Source: Dyella telluris
GTDB lineage: Bacteria; Pseudomonadota; Gammaproteobacteria; Xanthomonadales; Rhodanobacteraceae
Direction: 5' to 3'
DNA: 64,000 nucleotides
Assembly: GCF_014297575.1 (NCBI RefSeq)
Contig: NZ_CP060412.1
Location: forward strand, 2,232,001 to 2,296,000
Position numbers and translations under genes: made by a program. How positions within the stretch are numbered: the stretch's first letter is position 1; each line of letters begins with the position of its first letter. This document shows, in pieces, positions 43,001-51,700 of the stretch. The notes beneath the pieces are model-generated. The model saw only the letters and a list, made by a program, of their open reading frames with translations. It was not told the DNA's origin and ran no database searches.

Positions 43001-43281
43001 ACGGTGAGCGTCATCGCGCCGTCGCTGGTGGACTGCGAGCTGGTGTAGAGCATGCCTTCCACGCCGTTGATCTGCTCTTCCAGCGGCGTGGCGACGGTTT
43101 CGGCGATCACCTTGGGGTTGGCGCCGGGATAGGAAGCGCGCACCACCACGGTAGGCGGCACTACTTCCGGGTATTCGCTGATCGGCAGCTTGAACAGCGC
43201 AATGCTGCCCGCGATGAGGATCAGCACGGAGAGGACGCCGGCCAGAATCGGCCTGTCCACGAAATACTGAGCGAGTTTCAT
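40084..43281 (-). CDS. RND efflux pump, HAE1 family inner-membrane transporter
   Basis: Proton-driven drug exporter of 1065 residues with the usual 12 TM helices and two large periplasmic loops. The N-terminus MKLAQYFVDRPILAGVLSVLI fixes the start at 43281, with AGGA upstream. Family signatures include SEYPEVVPPTVVVRASYPGANP, the TM4 proton-relay Asp pair in GLVLAIGIVVDDAIVVVENVERH, and GLACKNAILIVEFAREAQ in TM10. It works with the adaptor encoded upstream and the OprM-type channel encoded 1 bp downstream. Substrates are probably hydrophobic or amphipathic antimicrobials. Operon order adaptor, pump, channel is standard. Confidence 0.95.
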   Translation of the reverse strand: MKLAQYFVDRPILAGVLSVLILIAGSIALFKLPISEYPEVVPPTVVVRASYPGANPKVIAETVATPLEEQINGVEGMLYTSSQSTSDGAMTLTVTFALGTDLDNAQVQVQNRVSQALPRLPEEVQRLGVTTQKSSPDLTMVVHLISPDNRYDMLYLSNYARLHIKDQLARLDGVGDVQIFGAGEYSMRVWLDPERLASRQLTTGDVVHAIQEQNITVAAGALNAPPGPTNAAFQLNINTQGRLITEDDFANIIVRKDADGSFVHLRDVGRVELGSNSYALRSLLNNQPAVALPIFQRPGSNAIQISDEVRALMADLKKDFPQGVDYQIVYDPTVFVRGSIEAVVHTLFEAIALVVLVVILFLQTWRASIIPLVAVPVSLIGTFAVMLLAGFSLNALSLFGLVLAIGIVVDDAIVVVENVERHIEHGLSPKEATRKAMNEVTGPIVATALVLCAVFVPAAFISGLTGQFYRQFALTIAMSTVISAFNSLTLSPALAAILLKEQGAPKDKLSILIDRAFGWLFRPFNRLFVSSANRYVGGVKRILRSGSIALLIYGGLVVLGLFGFAHVPTGFVPPQDKQYLVSFAQLPDAASLDRSEDVIRRMSDIALKQPGVESAVAFPGLSINGFTNSTNSGIVFVTLKPFEERRDPSLSAGAITAALQQKYMGIQDAYIAIFPPPPVNGLGTIGGFRLQVEDRSDQGFEELYKQTQNLIQASTKVPTLAGLFSSYQVSVPQIDADVDREKAKAEGVDLADVYQTMQAYLGSLYVNDFNRFGRTYQVNVSAEPKFRHEASDILQLKTRSSTGEMIPLGSFLTVKQTVGPDRVQHYNGYPTAEINGGPAPGFSSGQAQAAIEKLAKDNLPNGMTFEWTELTYQQILAGNTAVLVFPLCVLLVFLVLASLYESLLLPLAVILIVPMVLLSAISGVWISGGDNNIFTQIGLIVLVGLACKNAILIVEFAREAQIIEGMDRTQAVLEAARLRLRPILMTSFAFIMGVVPLVTSHGAGAEMRHAMGVAVFSGMLGVTFFGLIFTPLFYVTVRGWGERMSERRRARQAARLAQANLIEEH

Positions 43282-43433
43282 TGCATTCGTCCTGGTTGCT
43301 CTTGGCACCAATGCCCGCGCGAAGCGGGGACTTTGGGTGCTTGGTTTCCGGTGATCGGAGACAAAGCGGCCCTGGCCCTCTGCTCGAAACGAGAGAGTGC
43401 GTGCATTCATTTCTTGTCGCTGACTTTCCTACT

Positions 43434-43516
43434 CGTCATCCCTGCGGAAGCAGGGATCCAGCGCCTTTATCCACGGCGGCGGAAGTCGCTGGATTCCTGC
43501 TTCCGCAGGAATGACG
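43434..43516. repeat. interspersed inverted repeat, CGTCATYCC family, copy 1
   Basis: A 30-base arm at 43434-43463 (starting CGTCATCCCTGCGGAAGC) pairs with 43487-43516 (ending GCAGGAATGACG) with two mismatches. It belongs to a repeat family common in proteobacterial intergenic regions whose translation reads like VIPAEAGIQ...LDSCFRRND. It sits between the adaptor and pump genes, so it is transcribed within the operon. Confidence 0.88.
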
Positions 43517-43527
43517 ATCAAGAAGAT

Positions 43528-44724
43528 TTACTTCTGCTGCGAAGCGTTCTTGCCCGAAGCACCACCCGCCATCGCCACCTGCTTGTTCGGATCCAGGCTG
43601 CGCGTTTCCATGGCCACCTTGGTCGCGTTCACTTCCACGCCGGGGCGCACGTGCTGGATGCCGTTGACGATCACGGTGTCCTTGGCGTCCAGACCTTCGG
43701 TAACCACGCGCAGGCCGTCCAGTAGCGGACCGGTGACCACGCGGCGGTATTCCACCTTGCGGTCCTTGTCGACCACGTACACGAACTTGTTGCCAAGGTC
43801 GGCTGCCACGGCGCGGTCGTCGACCAGGGCACGCGGCTGGCGGCTGTCGCTGCGCAGCTGGATGCGGACGTACAGGCCCGGCGTGTAGCTGGAATCCGTG
43901 TTGTCGAACACGGCGCGCAGGCGGATCGTGCCGCTGCCCGCGCGCAGCTGGTTGTCGACGAAGTCCACGCGACCGGTGTGCGGAAACCCTTTTTCATCGG
44001 CCAGGGCCATCGAGATCTGCGGCGAACCGCCATGTTCGCGACGCTGGCGGTCGAACTTCAGGTAGCTGTGCTCGTCGACGTCGAAGTAGGCATAGATCGG
44101 GTCGATGCTCACCACGCTGGTCAGCACGTCATTGCTGGTGACCAGGTTGCCCGGGGTGACCAGCGCGTTGCTCACGCGGCCGTCGATCGGCGCGCGGATC
44201 TCGGTGAAGCCGAGGTTGAGCTTGGCCGCATCCAGTGCGGCGGTGGTCGAAGCCACCTGGGCCTTGGCGCTTTGCGCCGCGGTCTGCTGGCGGTCGGCTT
44301 CTTCCTTGGCGATGGCGTGCTGTTCAAGCAGGCGCTGGGCGCGTTCACCATTGGCCTGGGCCAGCACCTGGTTGGCCTTGGCTTCGGCCAGGTTGGCGTT
44401 CAGCCGGTCCACTTCGGCCTGATAGGGGCGGGGGTCGATGCGGAAAAGAAGATCGCCCTTGCGCACGATCGCCCCTTCCTTGAAGTGCACCGAGTCCACA
44501 TATCCACTCACGCGGGGACGCAGCTGGATGGTGTCGACCGCCTGCAGGCGACCGGTGAATTCATCCGCGTCGTCCACCGGGCGCACCAGCACCTGGGCCA
44601 CCGTGACTGCGGGAGCCGGCGGCGGGCCAGCCTGGGCATGGGTGTCGCCACTGTGGCCGAGCAAGGCCCAGCTGCCGCCCACCACGGCGACCGTGAGTAC
44701 GGCAAGGATCCATCGTTTGTTCAT
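43528..44724 (-). CDS. RND efflux periplasmic adaptor subunit
   Basis: Membrane fusion protein of 398 residues linking the RND pump to its outer-membrane channel. An N-terminal signal/anchor helix (WILAVLTVAVVGGSWALLG) is followed by the first lipoyl half (DEFTGRLQAVDTIQLRPRVSGYVDSVHFKEGAIVRKGDLLFRIDPRPYQ), an alpha-helical hairpin (about residues 105-170), the second lipoyl half and beta-barrel domains (IRAPIDGRVSNALVTPGNLV). It is close to the MexE-like branch. It heads the operon; the pump gene follows after 246 bp that contain an interspersed repeat. A LysR gene is divergent from it and probably controls it. Confidence 0.94.
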   Translation of the reverse strand: MNKRWILAVLTVAVVGGSWALLGHSGDTHAQAGPPPAPAVTVAQVLVRPVDDADEFTGRLQAVDTIQLRPRVSGYVDSVHFKEGAIVRKGDLLFRIDPRPYQAEVDRLNANLAEAKANQVLAQANGERAQRLLEQHAIAKEEADRQQTAAQSAKAQVASTTAALDAAKLNLGFTEIRAPIDGRVSNALVTPGNLVTSNDVLTSVVSIDPIYAYFDVDEHSYLKFDRQRREHGGSPQISMALADEKGFPHTGRVDFVDNQLRAGSGTIRLRAVFDNTDSSYTPGLYVRIQLRSDSRQPRALVDDRAVAADLGNKFVYVVDKDRKVEYRRVVTGPLLDGLRVVTEGLDAKDTVIVNGIQHVRPGVEVNATKVAMETRSLDPNKQVAMAGGASGKNASQQK

Positions 44725-44832
44725 CTTCGACTCCCGGATTGGACTCGCCGAAGTGGGGGTACCCCGACGATCAGGAGCGGAAGATTAGGTATACCATCGA
44801 GTTCAATAAATAGCTTATGATGCAACGCAATA

Positions 44833-44847
44833 GTGACTGCCAGTCAC
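44833..44847. promoter_or_regulatory. palindrome upstream of the LysR gene, candidate operator
   Basis: GTGACTG and CAGTCAC are perfect 7-base arms around a single C, 23 bp before the LysR start codon in the 145-bp gap shared with the divergent efflux operon. It could be an autoregulatory site; it does not fit the classical T-N11-A LysR box well. Confidence 0.4.
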
Positions 44848-44869
44848 GAATGGGGTAACTAACAAGCCT

Positions 44870-45820
44870 ATGGAAGACTTTGCCGCAATCTCCGCGTTTG
44901 TCCGCGTGGTCGAGGCCAAGAGCTTCGCCGCCGCGGCCGCCCAGCTGGGCATGACCCCGTCCGGCGTCAGCCGCGCCGTGTCGAGACTGGAAGAACAGCT
45001 GGGTGCCCGGCTGTTGTTCCGCTCCACGCGTTCGCTGCGTTTGACCGACGATGGGGCCTCATTCCACGCACGTTGCAAGGAAATCCTTGCCGATCTGGCG
45101 GAGGCCACCGAGGCCCTGGGCTATGCCAGCCGCAAGCCCACCGGCAAGCTGCGCATCGGCGTGCCCGCTGCTCTGGGGCGCACGGTGATCATTCCCAGAC
45201 TGGCGGAATTCGAGCAGCGCTATCCGGATATCCGGCTGGAGCTGTCGATGTGCGACTACCCCTACGACCTCAACGAAGAAGGCATCGACGTGGCCGTGCG
45301 CGCGGGTCCGCTGGAGGACTCCAGCCTGATCGCCCGCAAGATCGGCTACCTGCGCAACGTCATCATCGCTTCGCCCGAGTACCTAGCGAAGCACGGCGCA
45401 CCGCAAAGCATCGACGACCTGAAGAACCATCGCTGCATCAACTACGTGCAGCCCAACGGCCGGCCGCGCCAGTGGCAGTTCGATACGCCGAGCGGGCAGG
45501 TGGCGGTGGATATCGACGCGCACATCCTAATCAACGACGCCGAGTCGGTGATCCAGGCCGTGGTATCAGGCCTTGGTATCACCCAGGCGCCGAACGTCAT
45601 TGCGTCCTGCATGCTGGACTTCGGCAAGCTCGAGCTGGTGATGACCGACACCATCTCCACCGGCAAGCCGGTGTGGATCGTCTATCCGCAGAAGAAGCAC
45701 CTCTCGGCCCGCGTGCAGGCCTTCATCGAGTGGGTGCGCGAGGTGTTCGAGCAGACCAGCGAACCGGTCAAGCACAAGAAGCCGGTGATGGCGGCGGTGC
45801 CGGAGCGGTTGAGCGCGTAA
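44870..45820 (+). CDS. LysR family transcriptional regulator
   Basis: A 316-residue LysR-type regulator. The N-terminal winged helix reads FAAISAFVRVVEAKSFAAAAAQLGMTPSGVSRAVSRLEEQLGARLLFRSTRSLRLTDDG, and the C-terminal periplasmic-binding-like effector domain starts at KLRIGVPAALGRTVIIPRLAEFEQRYPDIRLEL. The branch is that of DNA-binding proteins often annotated as AaeR/PecT-like regulators next to efflux systems. It is divergent from the RND adaptor gene, the typical layout for an activator or repressor of that operon. The inducer is unknown. Confidence 0.93.
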   Translation: MEDFAAISAFVRVVEAKSFAAAAAQLGMTPSGVSRAVSRLEEQLGARLLFRSTRSLRLTDDGASFHARCKEILADLAEATEALGYASRKPTGKLRIGVPAALGRTVIIPRLAEFEQRYPDIRLELSMCDYPYDLNEEGIDVAVRAGPLEDSSLIARKIGYLRNVIIASPEYLAKHGAPQSIDDLKNHRCINYVQPNGRPRQWQFDTPSGQVAVDIDAHILINDAESVIQAVVSGLGITQAPNVIASCMLDFGKLELVMTDTISTGKPVWIVYPQKKHLSARVQAFIEWVREVFEQTSEPVKHKKPVMAAVPERLSA

Positions 45821-45864
45821 CCAAAACGGGACGCAGTCTCCGATGGTTCGAAACGCTCGTTATC

Positions 45865-45903
45865 CCTCACCGTCATCCCCGCTTTCGCGGGGTGACGGTG
45901 AGG
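45865..45903. repeat. interspersed inverted repeat, CGTCATYCC family, copy 2
   Basis: CCTCACCGTCATCCCCGC (45865-45882) pairs with GCGGGGTGACGGTGAGG (45887-45903) with one bulged T and a TTTC loop. It lies between the convergent LysR and uppP genes and may double as a transcription end. It shares the CGTCATCCC core with the longer copy at 43434. Confidence 0.82.
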
Positions 45904-45940
45904 TAATGGGAAAGCCTGAGGCCAATCCCCTTGTTGTCGA

Positions 45941-46738
45941 TTACATCCCCGCCGGAATCAACAGCAGCAACGCCACGCCCAGCACGATGCGGTAGATCGC
46001 AAACGGCGTGAAGCGGTGGCTGCGGATGTAGCCGAGCAGCCACTTCACCGCCACGAAGGCCACGATGGCCGACACCACGAAACCGACGCCGAAGGCGGTC
46101 CAGTCTTCGTGGTGCGCGCCGCCTTCCTTCAGCACCTTCAGCAGCTCGTAGCCGCTGGCTGCGTACATGGTGGGAATGCCGACCAGGAAGGCGAATTCCG
46201 TGGCCGCGGCGCGGTTGCTGGTGCCGGCGAGCATGGCAGTGAAGATGGTGGCCGCCGATCGCGAGGTGCCGGGGAAGATGCCGGCCACCATCTGGGCAAT
46301 GCCGACCAGGATGGCCACGCGCCAGGTCACCTGCGTGCGGTCCGGCTGGCGGGCGGCGAGGCGTTCGGCCGCGATCATCCAGATGCCGCCGATCACCAGC
46401 GCCCAGGCCACCGGCGTTACCGCCTCGGGCAGCTTGAAGCCGAGCTTCACCGCGATGAAGCCGAGCACGGCGGTGATCAGGAAGGCCACGGTGAGCTTGG
46501 CCAGGTAATCGCGGTTGGCCGGGTCGCGCCACTGGGTGAACAGCTGCCAGATGCGGCCCCAGTAGATGAAGGTGACCGCGAGGATCGCGCCCGCCTGGAT
46601 GCCCACATTGAAGAGGTCCGAACGCTCGCCAAGGCCGAATTTTTCGGCGATCAGCAGGTGGCCCGTGCTGGAGATGGGCAGGAATTCGGTGATGCCTTCG
46701 ATGATGCCGAGCAGGATGACGTTGATGAGATCGCTCAC
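45941..46738 (-). CDS. uppP: undecaprenyl-diphosphatase
   Basis: Integral membrane phosphatase (BacA/UppP) that recycles undecaprenyl diphosphate to the monophosphate carrier for peptidoglycan and other envelope polymers; extra copies give bacitracin resistance. The 265-residue product has the two signature blocks: GIIEGITEFLPISSTGHLLIAE (the E-rich motif and SSTGH) and GIFPGTSRSAATIFTAMLAG (PGTSRSA). The start is GTG at 46738, giving VSDLINVILLG, with GGAG upstream; no closer ATG gives the conserved N-terminus. It is a single gene, convergent with the LysR gene. Confidence 0.95.
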   Translation of the reverse strand: MSDLINVILLGIIEGITEFLPISSTGHLLIAEKFGLGERSDLFNVGIQAGAILAVTFIYWGRIWQLFTQWRDPANRDYLAKLTVAFLITAVLGFIAVKLGFKLPEAVTPVAWALVIGGIWMIAAERLAARQPDRTQVTWRVAILVGIAQMVAGIFPGTSRSAATIFTAMLAGTSNRAAATEFAFLVGIPTMYAASGYELLKVLKEGGAHHEDWTAFGVGFVVSAIVAFVAVKWLLGYIRSHRFTPFAIYRIVLGVALLLLIPAGM

Positions 46739-46898
46739 GGAAACTCCGACAGATGGGGCCTTACCGGTTCCATACCGGCGCAAAGCGGCATAGCTTAAGG
46801 GACCGGGATGGCGATTTCGGGGCGGCAAGGGCCGGAAGCATCTTGTCTTTGCCGATCCGTCTTTGCGCTTTCACCCGCGCGGTACCGTTCACATTGAT

Positions 46899-46915
46899 TG
46901 CACTTGGATGGTGCA
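46899..46915 (+). promoter_or_regulatory. NtrC-type enhancer site upstream of glnA
   Basis: TGCACTTGGATGGTGCA fits the NtrC consensus TGCACCANNNTGGTGCA at 11 of 14 fixed positions, with perfect TGCAC and GGTGCA ends. It is centred about 120 bp upstream of the predicted start of transcription, a usual distance for NtrC at glnA. Confidence 0.8.
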
Positions 46916-47001
46916 TCCTAGTGGTTCAATTTAGTGCAACATGGCTATGTCAGCATGTCCGGCAACACCGTAACCTGTTGAAACATCGAGATCAAACCGC
47001 T

Positions 47002-47017
47002 TGGCACGCGCCTTGCT
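47002..47017 (+). promoter_or_regulatory. sigma-54 promoter of glnA
   Basis: TGGCACGCGCCTTGCT matches the sigma-54 consensus TGGCACGNNNNTTGCW at every fixed position, with GG at -24 and GC at -12. The predicted start of transcription is near 47027, 36 bp before the glnA start codon. Together with the upstream NtrC site this indicates nitrogen control. Confidence 0.92.
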
Positions 47018-47062
47018 CAGACGCCTGTCGTTGTCCCACCTTTTCGCCCGTCGAGGTTGTCC

Positions 47063-48478
47063 ATGTCGTCCGCCGTCCAGAAAGTGCTCGATCTGATCCA
47101 GGAACATGAAGTCGAATTCGTCGACCTCCGTTTCGCCGACATGCTCGGCAAGCACCATCACGTCACGTTCCCGGCCCACGCCATCGACGAGGGCACGTTC
47201 GAGGACGGCAAGATGTTCGACGGTTCGTCGATCGCCGGCTGGAAGGGCATCAACGAATCGGACATGGTGCTGATGCCCGATCCGGATACCGCCTACATCG
47301 ATCCGTTCAGCGCGCACACGCAGATGGTTCTGCACTGCGACGTGCTGGAGCCGTCGACCATGCAGGCCTACGGCCGTGACCCGCGCTCCATCGCCAAGCG
47401 CGGCGAGGCGTTCCTGAAGTCCACCGGCATCGCCGACACGGCCTTCTTTGGTCCGGAGCCGGAATTCTTCATTTTCGACTCGGTCCGCTGGCAGAACGAC
47501 ATGGGCCGCGTGTTCTACGAAATCGGCTCCGAAGAAGCCGCGTGGAGCTCGCGCTACAAGTACGACGACAACAACACCGGCCACCGTCCGGGCGTGAAGG
47601 GCGGCTACTTCCCGGTCAGCCCGGTCGACTCGCTGGGCGACCTGCGCGCCGACATGTGCAAGGTGCTGGAATCGCTGGGCCAGGTGGTGGAAGTGCATCA
47701 CCACGAAGTGGCCAATGCCGGCCAGTGCGAGATCGGCGTGAAGTTCAACACGCTGGTGCAGAAGGCCGACGAACTGATGACCATGAAGTACGTCATCAAG
47801 AACGTCGCCCACCAGAACGGCAAGACCGTCACCTTCATGCCCAAGCCCATCGTCGGCGACAACGGCAGCGGCATGCACGTGCACCAGTCGCTCTCGAAGG
47901 ACGGCAACAACCTGTTCGCCGGTGACCTGTACGGTGGCCTGTCGCAGACTGCGCTGTGGTACATCGGCGGCATCTTCAAGCACGCCCGCGCCATCAACGC
48001 GTTCGCCAACTCCACCACCAACAGCTACAAGCGCCTGGTGCCGGGTTTCGAAGCGCCGGTGATGCTGGCCTACTCGGCCCGCAACCGTTCGGCCAGCTGC
48101 CGCATTCCGTACGTGTCGAGCCCGAAGGGTCGTCGCATCGAAGTGCGCTTCCCCGATCCGATGAACTCCGGCTACCTGGTGTTCACCGCGCTGATGATGG
48201 CCGGCCTGGATGGCATCATCAACAAGATCGACCCGGGTGCACCGGCCGACAAGGACCTGTACGACCTGCCGCCGGAAGAAGAGAAGAACATCCCGCAGGT
48301 GTGCGCGAGCCTGGACGAAGCGCTCAATGCGCTCGACAAGGACCGCGACTTCCTCAAGGCCGGCGGCGTGTTCACCGACGACTTCATCGACGCGTACATC
48401 GCGCTGAAGATGCAGGAAGTCACCCGCTACCGCGCCAGCACGCATCCGCTGGAGTTCCAGATGTACTACGCGCTCTGA
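47063..48478 (+). CDS. glnA: type I glutamine synthetase
   Basis: Central ammonia-assimilation enzyme making glutamine from glutamate, ammonia and ATP as a dodecamer. The 471-residue length is typical of GSI-beta. Seen motifs are [17 protein letters not shown], the metal and substrate residues in [12 protein letters not shown], the [14 protein letters not shown]-site block, [11 protein letters not shown], and [11 protein letters not shown]. The adenylylation Tyr loop is present as [12 protein letters not shown] sigma-54 promoter and NtrC site lie upstream, and a strong terminator follows. It is monocistronic here; no glnL/glnG pair is adjacent. Confidence 0.98.
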   Translation: MSSAVQKVLDLIQEHEVEFVDLRFADMLGKHHHVTFPAHAIDEGTFEDGKMFDGSSIAGWKGINESDMVLMPDPDTAYIDPFSAHTQMVLHCDVLEPSTMQAYGRDPRSIAKRGEAFLKSTGIADTAFFGPEPEFFIFDSVRWQNDMGRVFYEIGSEEAAWSSRYKYDDNNTGHRPGVKGGYFPVSPVDSLGDLRADMCKVLESLGQVVEVHHHEVANAGQCEIGVKFNTLVQKADELMTMKYVIKNVAHQNGKTVTFMPKPIVGDNGSGMHVHQSLSKDGNNLFAGDLYGGLSQTALWYIGGIFKHARAINAFANSTTNSYKRLVPGFEAPVMLAYSARNRSASCRIPYVSSPKGRRIEVRFPDPMNSGYLVFTALMMAGLDGIINKIDPGAPADKDLYDLPPEEEKNIPQVCASLDEALNALDKDRDFLKAGGVFTDDFIDAYIALKMQEVTRYRASTHPLEFQMYYAL

Positions 48479-48504
48479 TCGCGTCGTCCATCCGGTGAAA
48501 AAAG

Positions 48505-48531
48505 ACGGGCGCTTCGGCGCCCGTTTTTTTT
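48505..48531 (+). terminator. Rho-independent terminator of glnA
   Basis: ACGGGCGC, a TTCG tetraloop and GCGCCCGT are followed by a run of eight T's, 26 bases after the glnA stop codon. This is a near-ideal intrinsic terminator. Confidence 0.95.
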
Positions 48532-48757
48532 GACGCCGTTATGTAGTCCCTTTTCTTGACGTGCTCTTCGCCCACTGTGGACGCCACGGCGACATTCGTC
48601 ACTCTCGCTGGCGTCTGCTTCGTTGATCTACGCATGGGTCATTAGGTAGTTATGCGGTTGTTGTGATCGAGCCCTGTGTCGATGATGGCGCTTCGTGTCC
48701 AAACGACATCCGACCCGCGTTGGCTAGCGCATCGCGGTTCGACACGGGAGCAGGGCT

Positions 48758-51700
48758 ATGGAAGAGCTTCTCGCGAAGGCAGCCGCCACGTCGTCGCCGA
48801 TCCCGCGAAATACACCGGCGCATCAAAGGCACCCACTGGCGTGCGCGATAGCACGATGCATGAGGGAACGGCAGGCATGGGCGATGGCCGGGGGAGGCCT
48901 GGCCGTGGTGGCCATGCTCGTGCCAGGTCTGGGTCAGGCGCAGACGCTCGTGGGTCCTGGAACGCAAACCACCGCGGTGACCGCTGGCGCCGCCAATCCG
49001 TCGGTATTGGTGGTGGGCGGCACCACGATCAACACCGGTTCCACCATAGCTGCAAGCGTCAACGCGCAGGCAACATTGGTGTTCGATGCAAGCCAAGGAC
49101 CGAGTCCGGGACCTATCGTCATCAACAACAGTAACGTGGCGATTCAGGACACGAACGGGAGTGTCTCCGTTCCGACCGCTGGTCTCACGATAAACACCAA
49201 TCGGGTCGGGTTTCTTTCCTACAGCACCAACCTCAATGCGTTGGCTCCCATCACCATCGATGGTGGGGCCACGGTCAACATGACGGGTGTGGGCGCCGCC
49301 CTTGGCGCCTACGGACAGGCCAGCAGCATTTCCGGGACGAACATGGTCCTGGCGATCAGCGGAGGCGGTGCGCGTGGTGCCGTGGCGCAGGCAGGTGGAA
49401 AGATCGACCTGTATGGAAGCTCATCGAGCATCACGACGAGCGGCACCACGACGAAGCAGCTGGCTCTGGGCGCGCAGGATGCCGGTACGGTTGTCACGGT
49501 GCACGACCCGATGTCGATCACGGTGAACTCGCCAAATTCGATTGGCGTGTACATGTACAACGGCGGCATTGTCTCGCTTCCGGCAAATCAGACCTTGTCC
49601 TTCAATGTGGCATCGGGTGGCGGCAGCGAAGGGGTGGTGATCGATAACACCCAAGTGCCGGCCACTGCCATCGGCAGCGGGCTGACCCTGCTTTTCAACT
49701 ACACCGGACCTCAGCCGGCTTCGCGCAATTCGTCGACGGGCGTGCTGGTGGCCAATGGCGGCAACGTGACATTGAGCAACCTGACCGTGGATGGCAACGA
49801 CGCCGCCGTGGGTGTGTGGGTCAGGCAAGGCTCCAGTGCGACGCTCAGCGGTGGCACGATCAATATCAACGCCGCGAGCAACGGTAGCCCGGACATGATC
49901 AGTGGCGGGCAATTGCTCAATCCCAGCCTCAACTGGCAAGGGCCGAGCTATACGGGCTCGGGCGCGGCGCCAGGATCTGCGCTCAAGTCGGACGGTGGCA
50001 CCATCACGGCTACGGGCACCCATGTTGCGGTCAACAGCACGGCCTATTCGACCGGTGGATATGCATGGTCGAGCACCAAGGCTGCCGATGGTTCCTATGC
50101 CAATGCCGTACTGAACCTCAACCAGGTCACGATCACGTCCACGGGAAAGCAGACCTACGGTTTGCTGGCACAGGACGGTGGACAAATCACCGCGGCGGGA
50201 TCACAGATCAGCAACGCCGGCGGCATCGCCGCGCTGGCGCTGGCCGATTACGGCACGAGGACGCCGGCATCGCTGACACTCACTGGCAGCACCGTGCAGG
50301 CAACCGGCATCAACAGCGCCTATAGCCAACCCTTCGGCACCATCGGCCTGGATGCATCGAACAAGGCCGCGACCGGGACGAACGTGGTGACGCTGACGGG
50401 AACCACGTTGTCCAGCGAATCGGGCACGGCCATCGAAGGTACGGGGCCATTGCAGATCACGGTGCAGCAAGGTTCGAGCGTCTCCGGTGGCGATGGGCTG
50501 CTTTACGCCTATAAGAACAGTTCGGGGCAGGCGACGCTGGTGCAGCTCGATGCTTCAGGCAACAGCACGTTGGCCGGCCTCGCACAGGCGGACAGCGCCA
50601 GCACCGCCAACATCACGTTGTCGGATCATTCGAGCTGGACGGGTGAGTCCTACTACGTCACCAATGTCGACGTCGACGAGACGAGCAGCTGGATCATTCC
50701 GGCCGGGTCCGTCGTGTCACAGCAGCTGCTCAACAACGGGCTCGTGCAATTCACGGCGCCGCAGGATGGCGTCTACAAGAGTCTCTATGTGCATGACTAT
50801 GCCGGTACCGGCACCCTGGGCATCAACACGTATCTTGAGGACGACAGTTCGCCGACTGACCGCCTGCTGATCAACGGTGGTGTCGCCAGCAGCCAGGGCA
50901 AGATCGCCGTGACCAACACGGGCGGTCCGGGTGCCTTGACCAGCGGCAATGGCATCCCGGTGGTCGAAGTGCTCAATGGTGGAACGACCCTGGCTTCGGC
51001 CTTCGTACTGGCGGCACCGGTGCTGGCGGGTCCGTACGAGTACACGCTGCAACGCGGCGGTGCAGCGGCAGGCACCGAGAATGACTGGTTCCTGCGTTCG
51101 ACCATCAGCTGCGAAGGCAGCAGCCACCCGGCCTGTCCTTCACCGCCGTCGCCGCCGGCACCACCGGCACCACCGGCACCACCGGCACCACCGGCGCCAG
51201 CTCCTCCCTCGCCGCCTGACCCACCGGCGCCGCCGTCGCCGCCTGCACCGTCACCACCTTCGCCTCCGCCGGCACCGGAGCCGGCACCACCTGCACCACC
51301 GTCGCCACCGCCGGTGCCGGCGCCGGAAGAATCGGAACAGGGTTCACCGGTGGACGTGGTTCCGAACTATCGCCCGGAAGTGGCCCTCTACACGGCGTTG
51401 CCCGGCATGGCCATGCGCTATGGCTGGGCCATGCTGGACAACCTGCATGAGCGCGTCGGCGAAGAGGAACAACTGCGTGGTCGTGGCGACCTGCGCGAAG
51501 ACAACTACCTCAACGCGCTGTGGGTGCGCGTGATCGGCGAAGATGGCAACGTGCGCGGGGCGTCGCAGAGCATCTACAACGGCAGCCCGCAGTACGACTA
51601 CAACATTCAGGCCTTCCAGGCCGGCATGGATGTGTTCGCGGAAGAACATGACAACCAGCAGCGTGATCACGCGGGCCTCTACCTTGGCACCGGCCGCATT

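Noticed and set aside
43434..43516. CRISPR repeat or short CRISPR array
   Set aside because: There is only one unit with two inverted arms, no regular spacers and no cas genes; it matches a common interspersed repeat family.
40918..43725. 935-codon plus-strand open frame over the RND pump
   Set aside because: It is the antisense of a pump gene with all family motifs; the sequence is rich in His, Arg, Gln and Gly as expected of an antisense frame.
48532..48757. Possible riboswitch or small RNA before the autotransporter
   Set aside because: I looked for conserved riboswitch cores and a terminator or anti-terminator pair and found none convincing.
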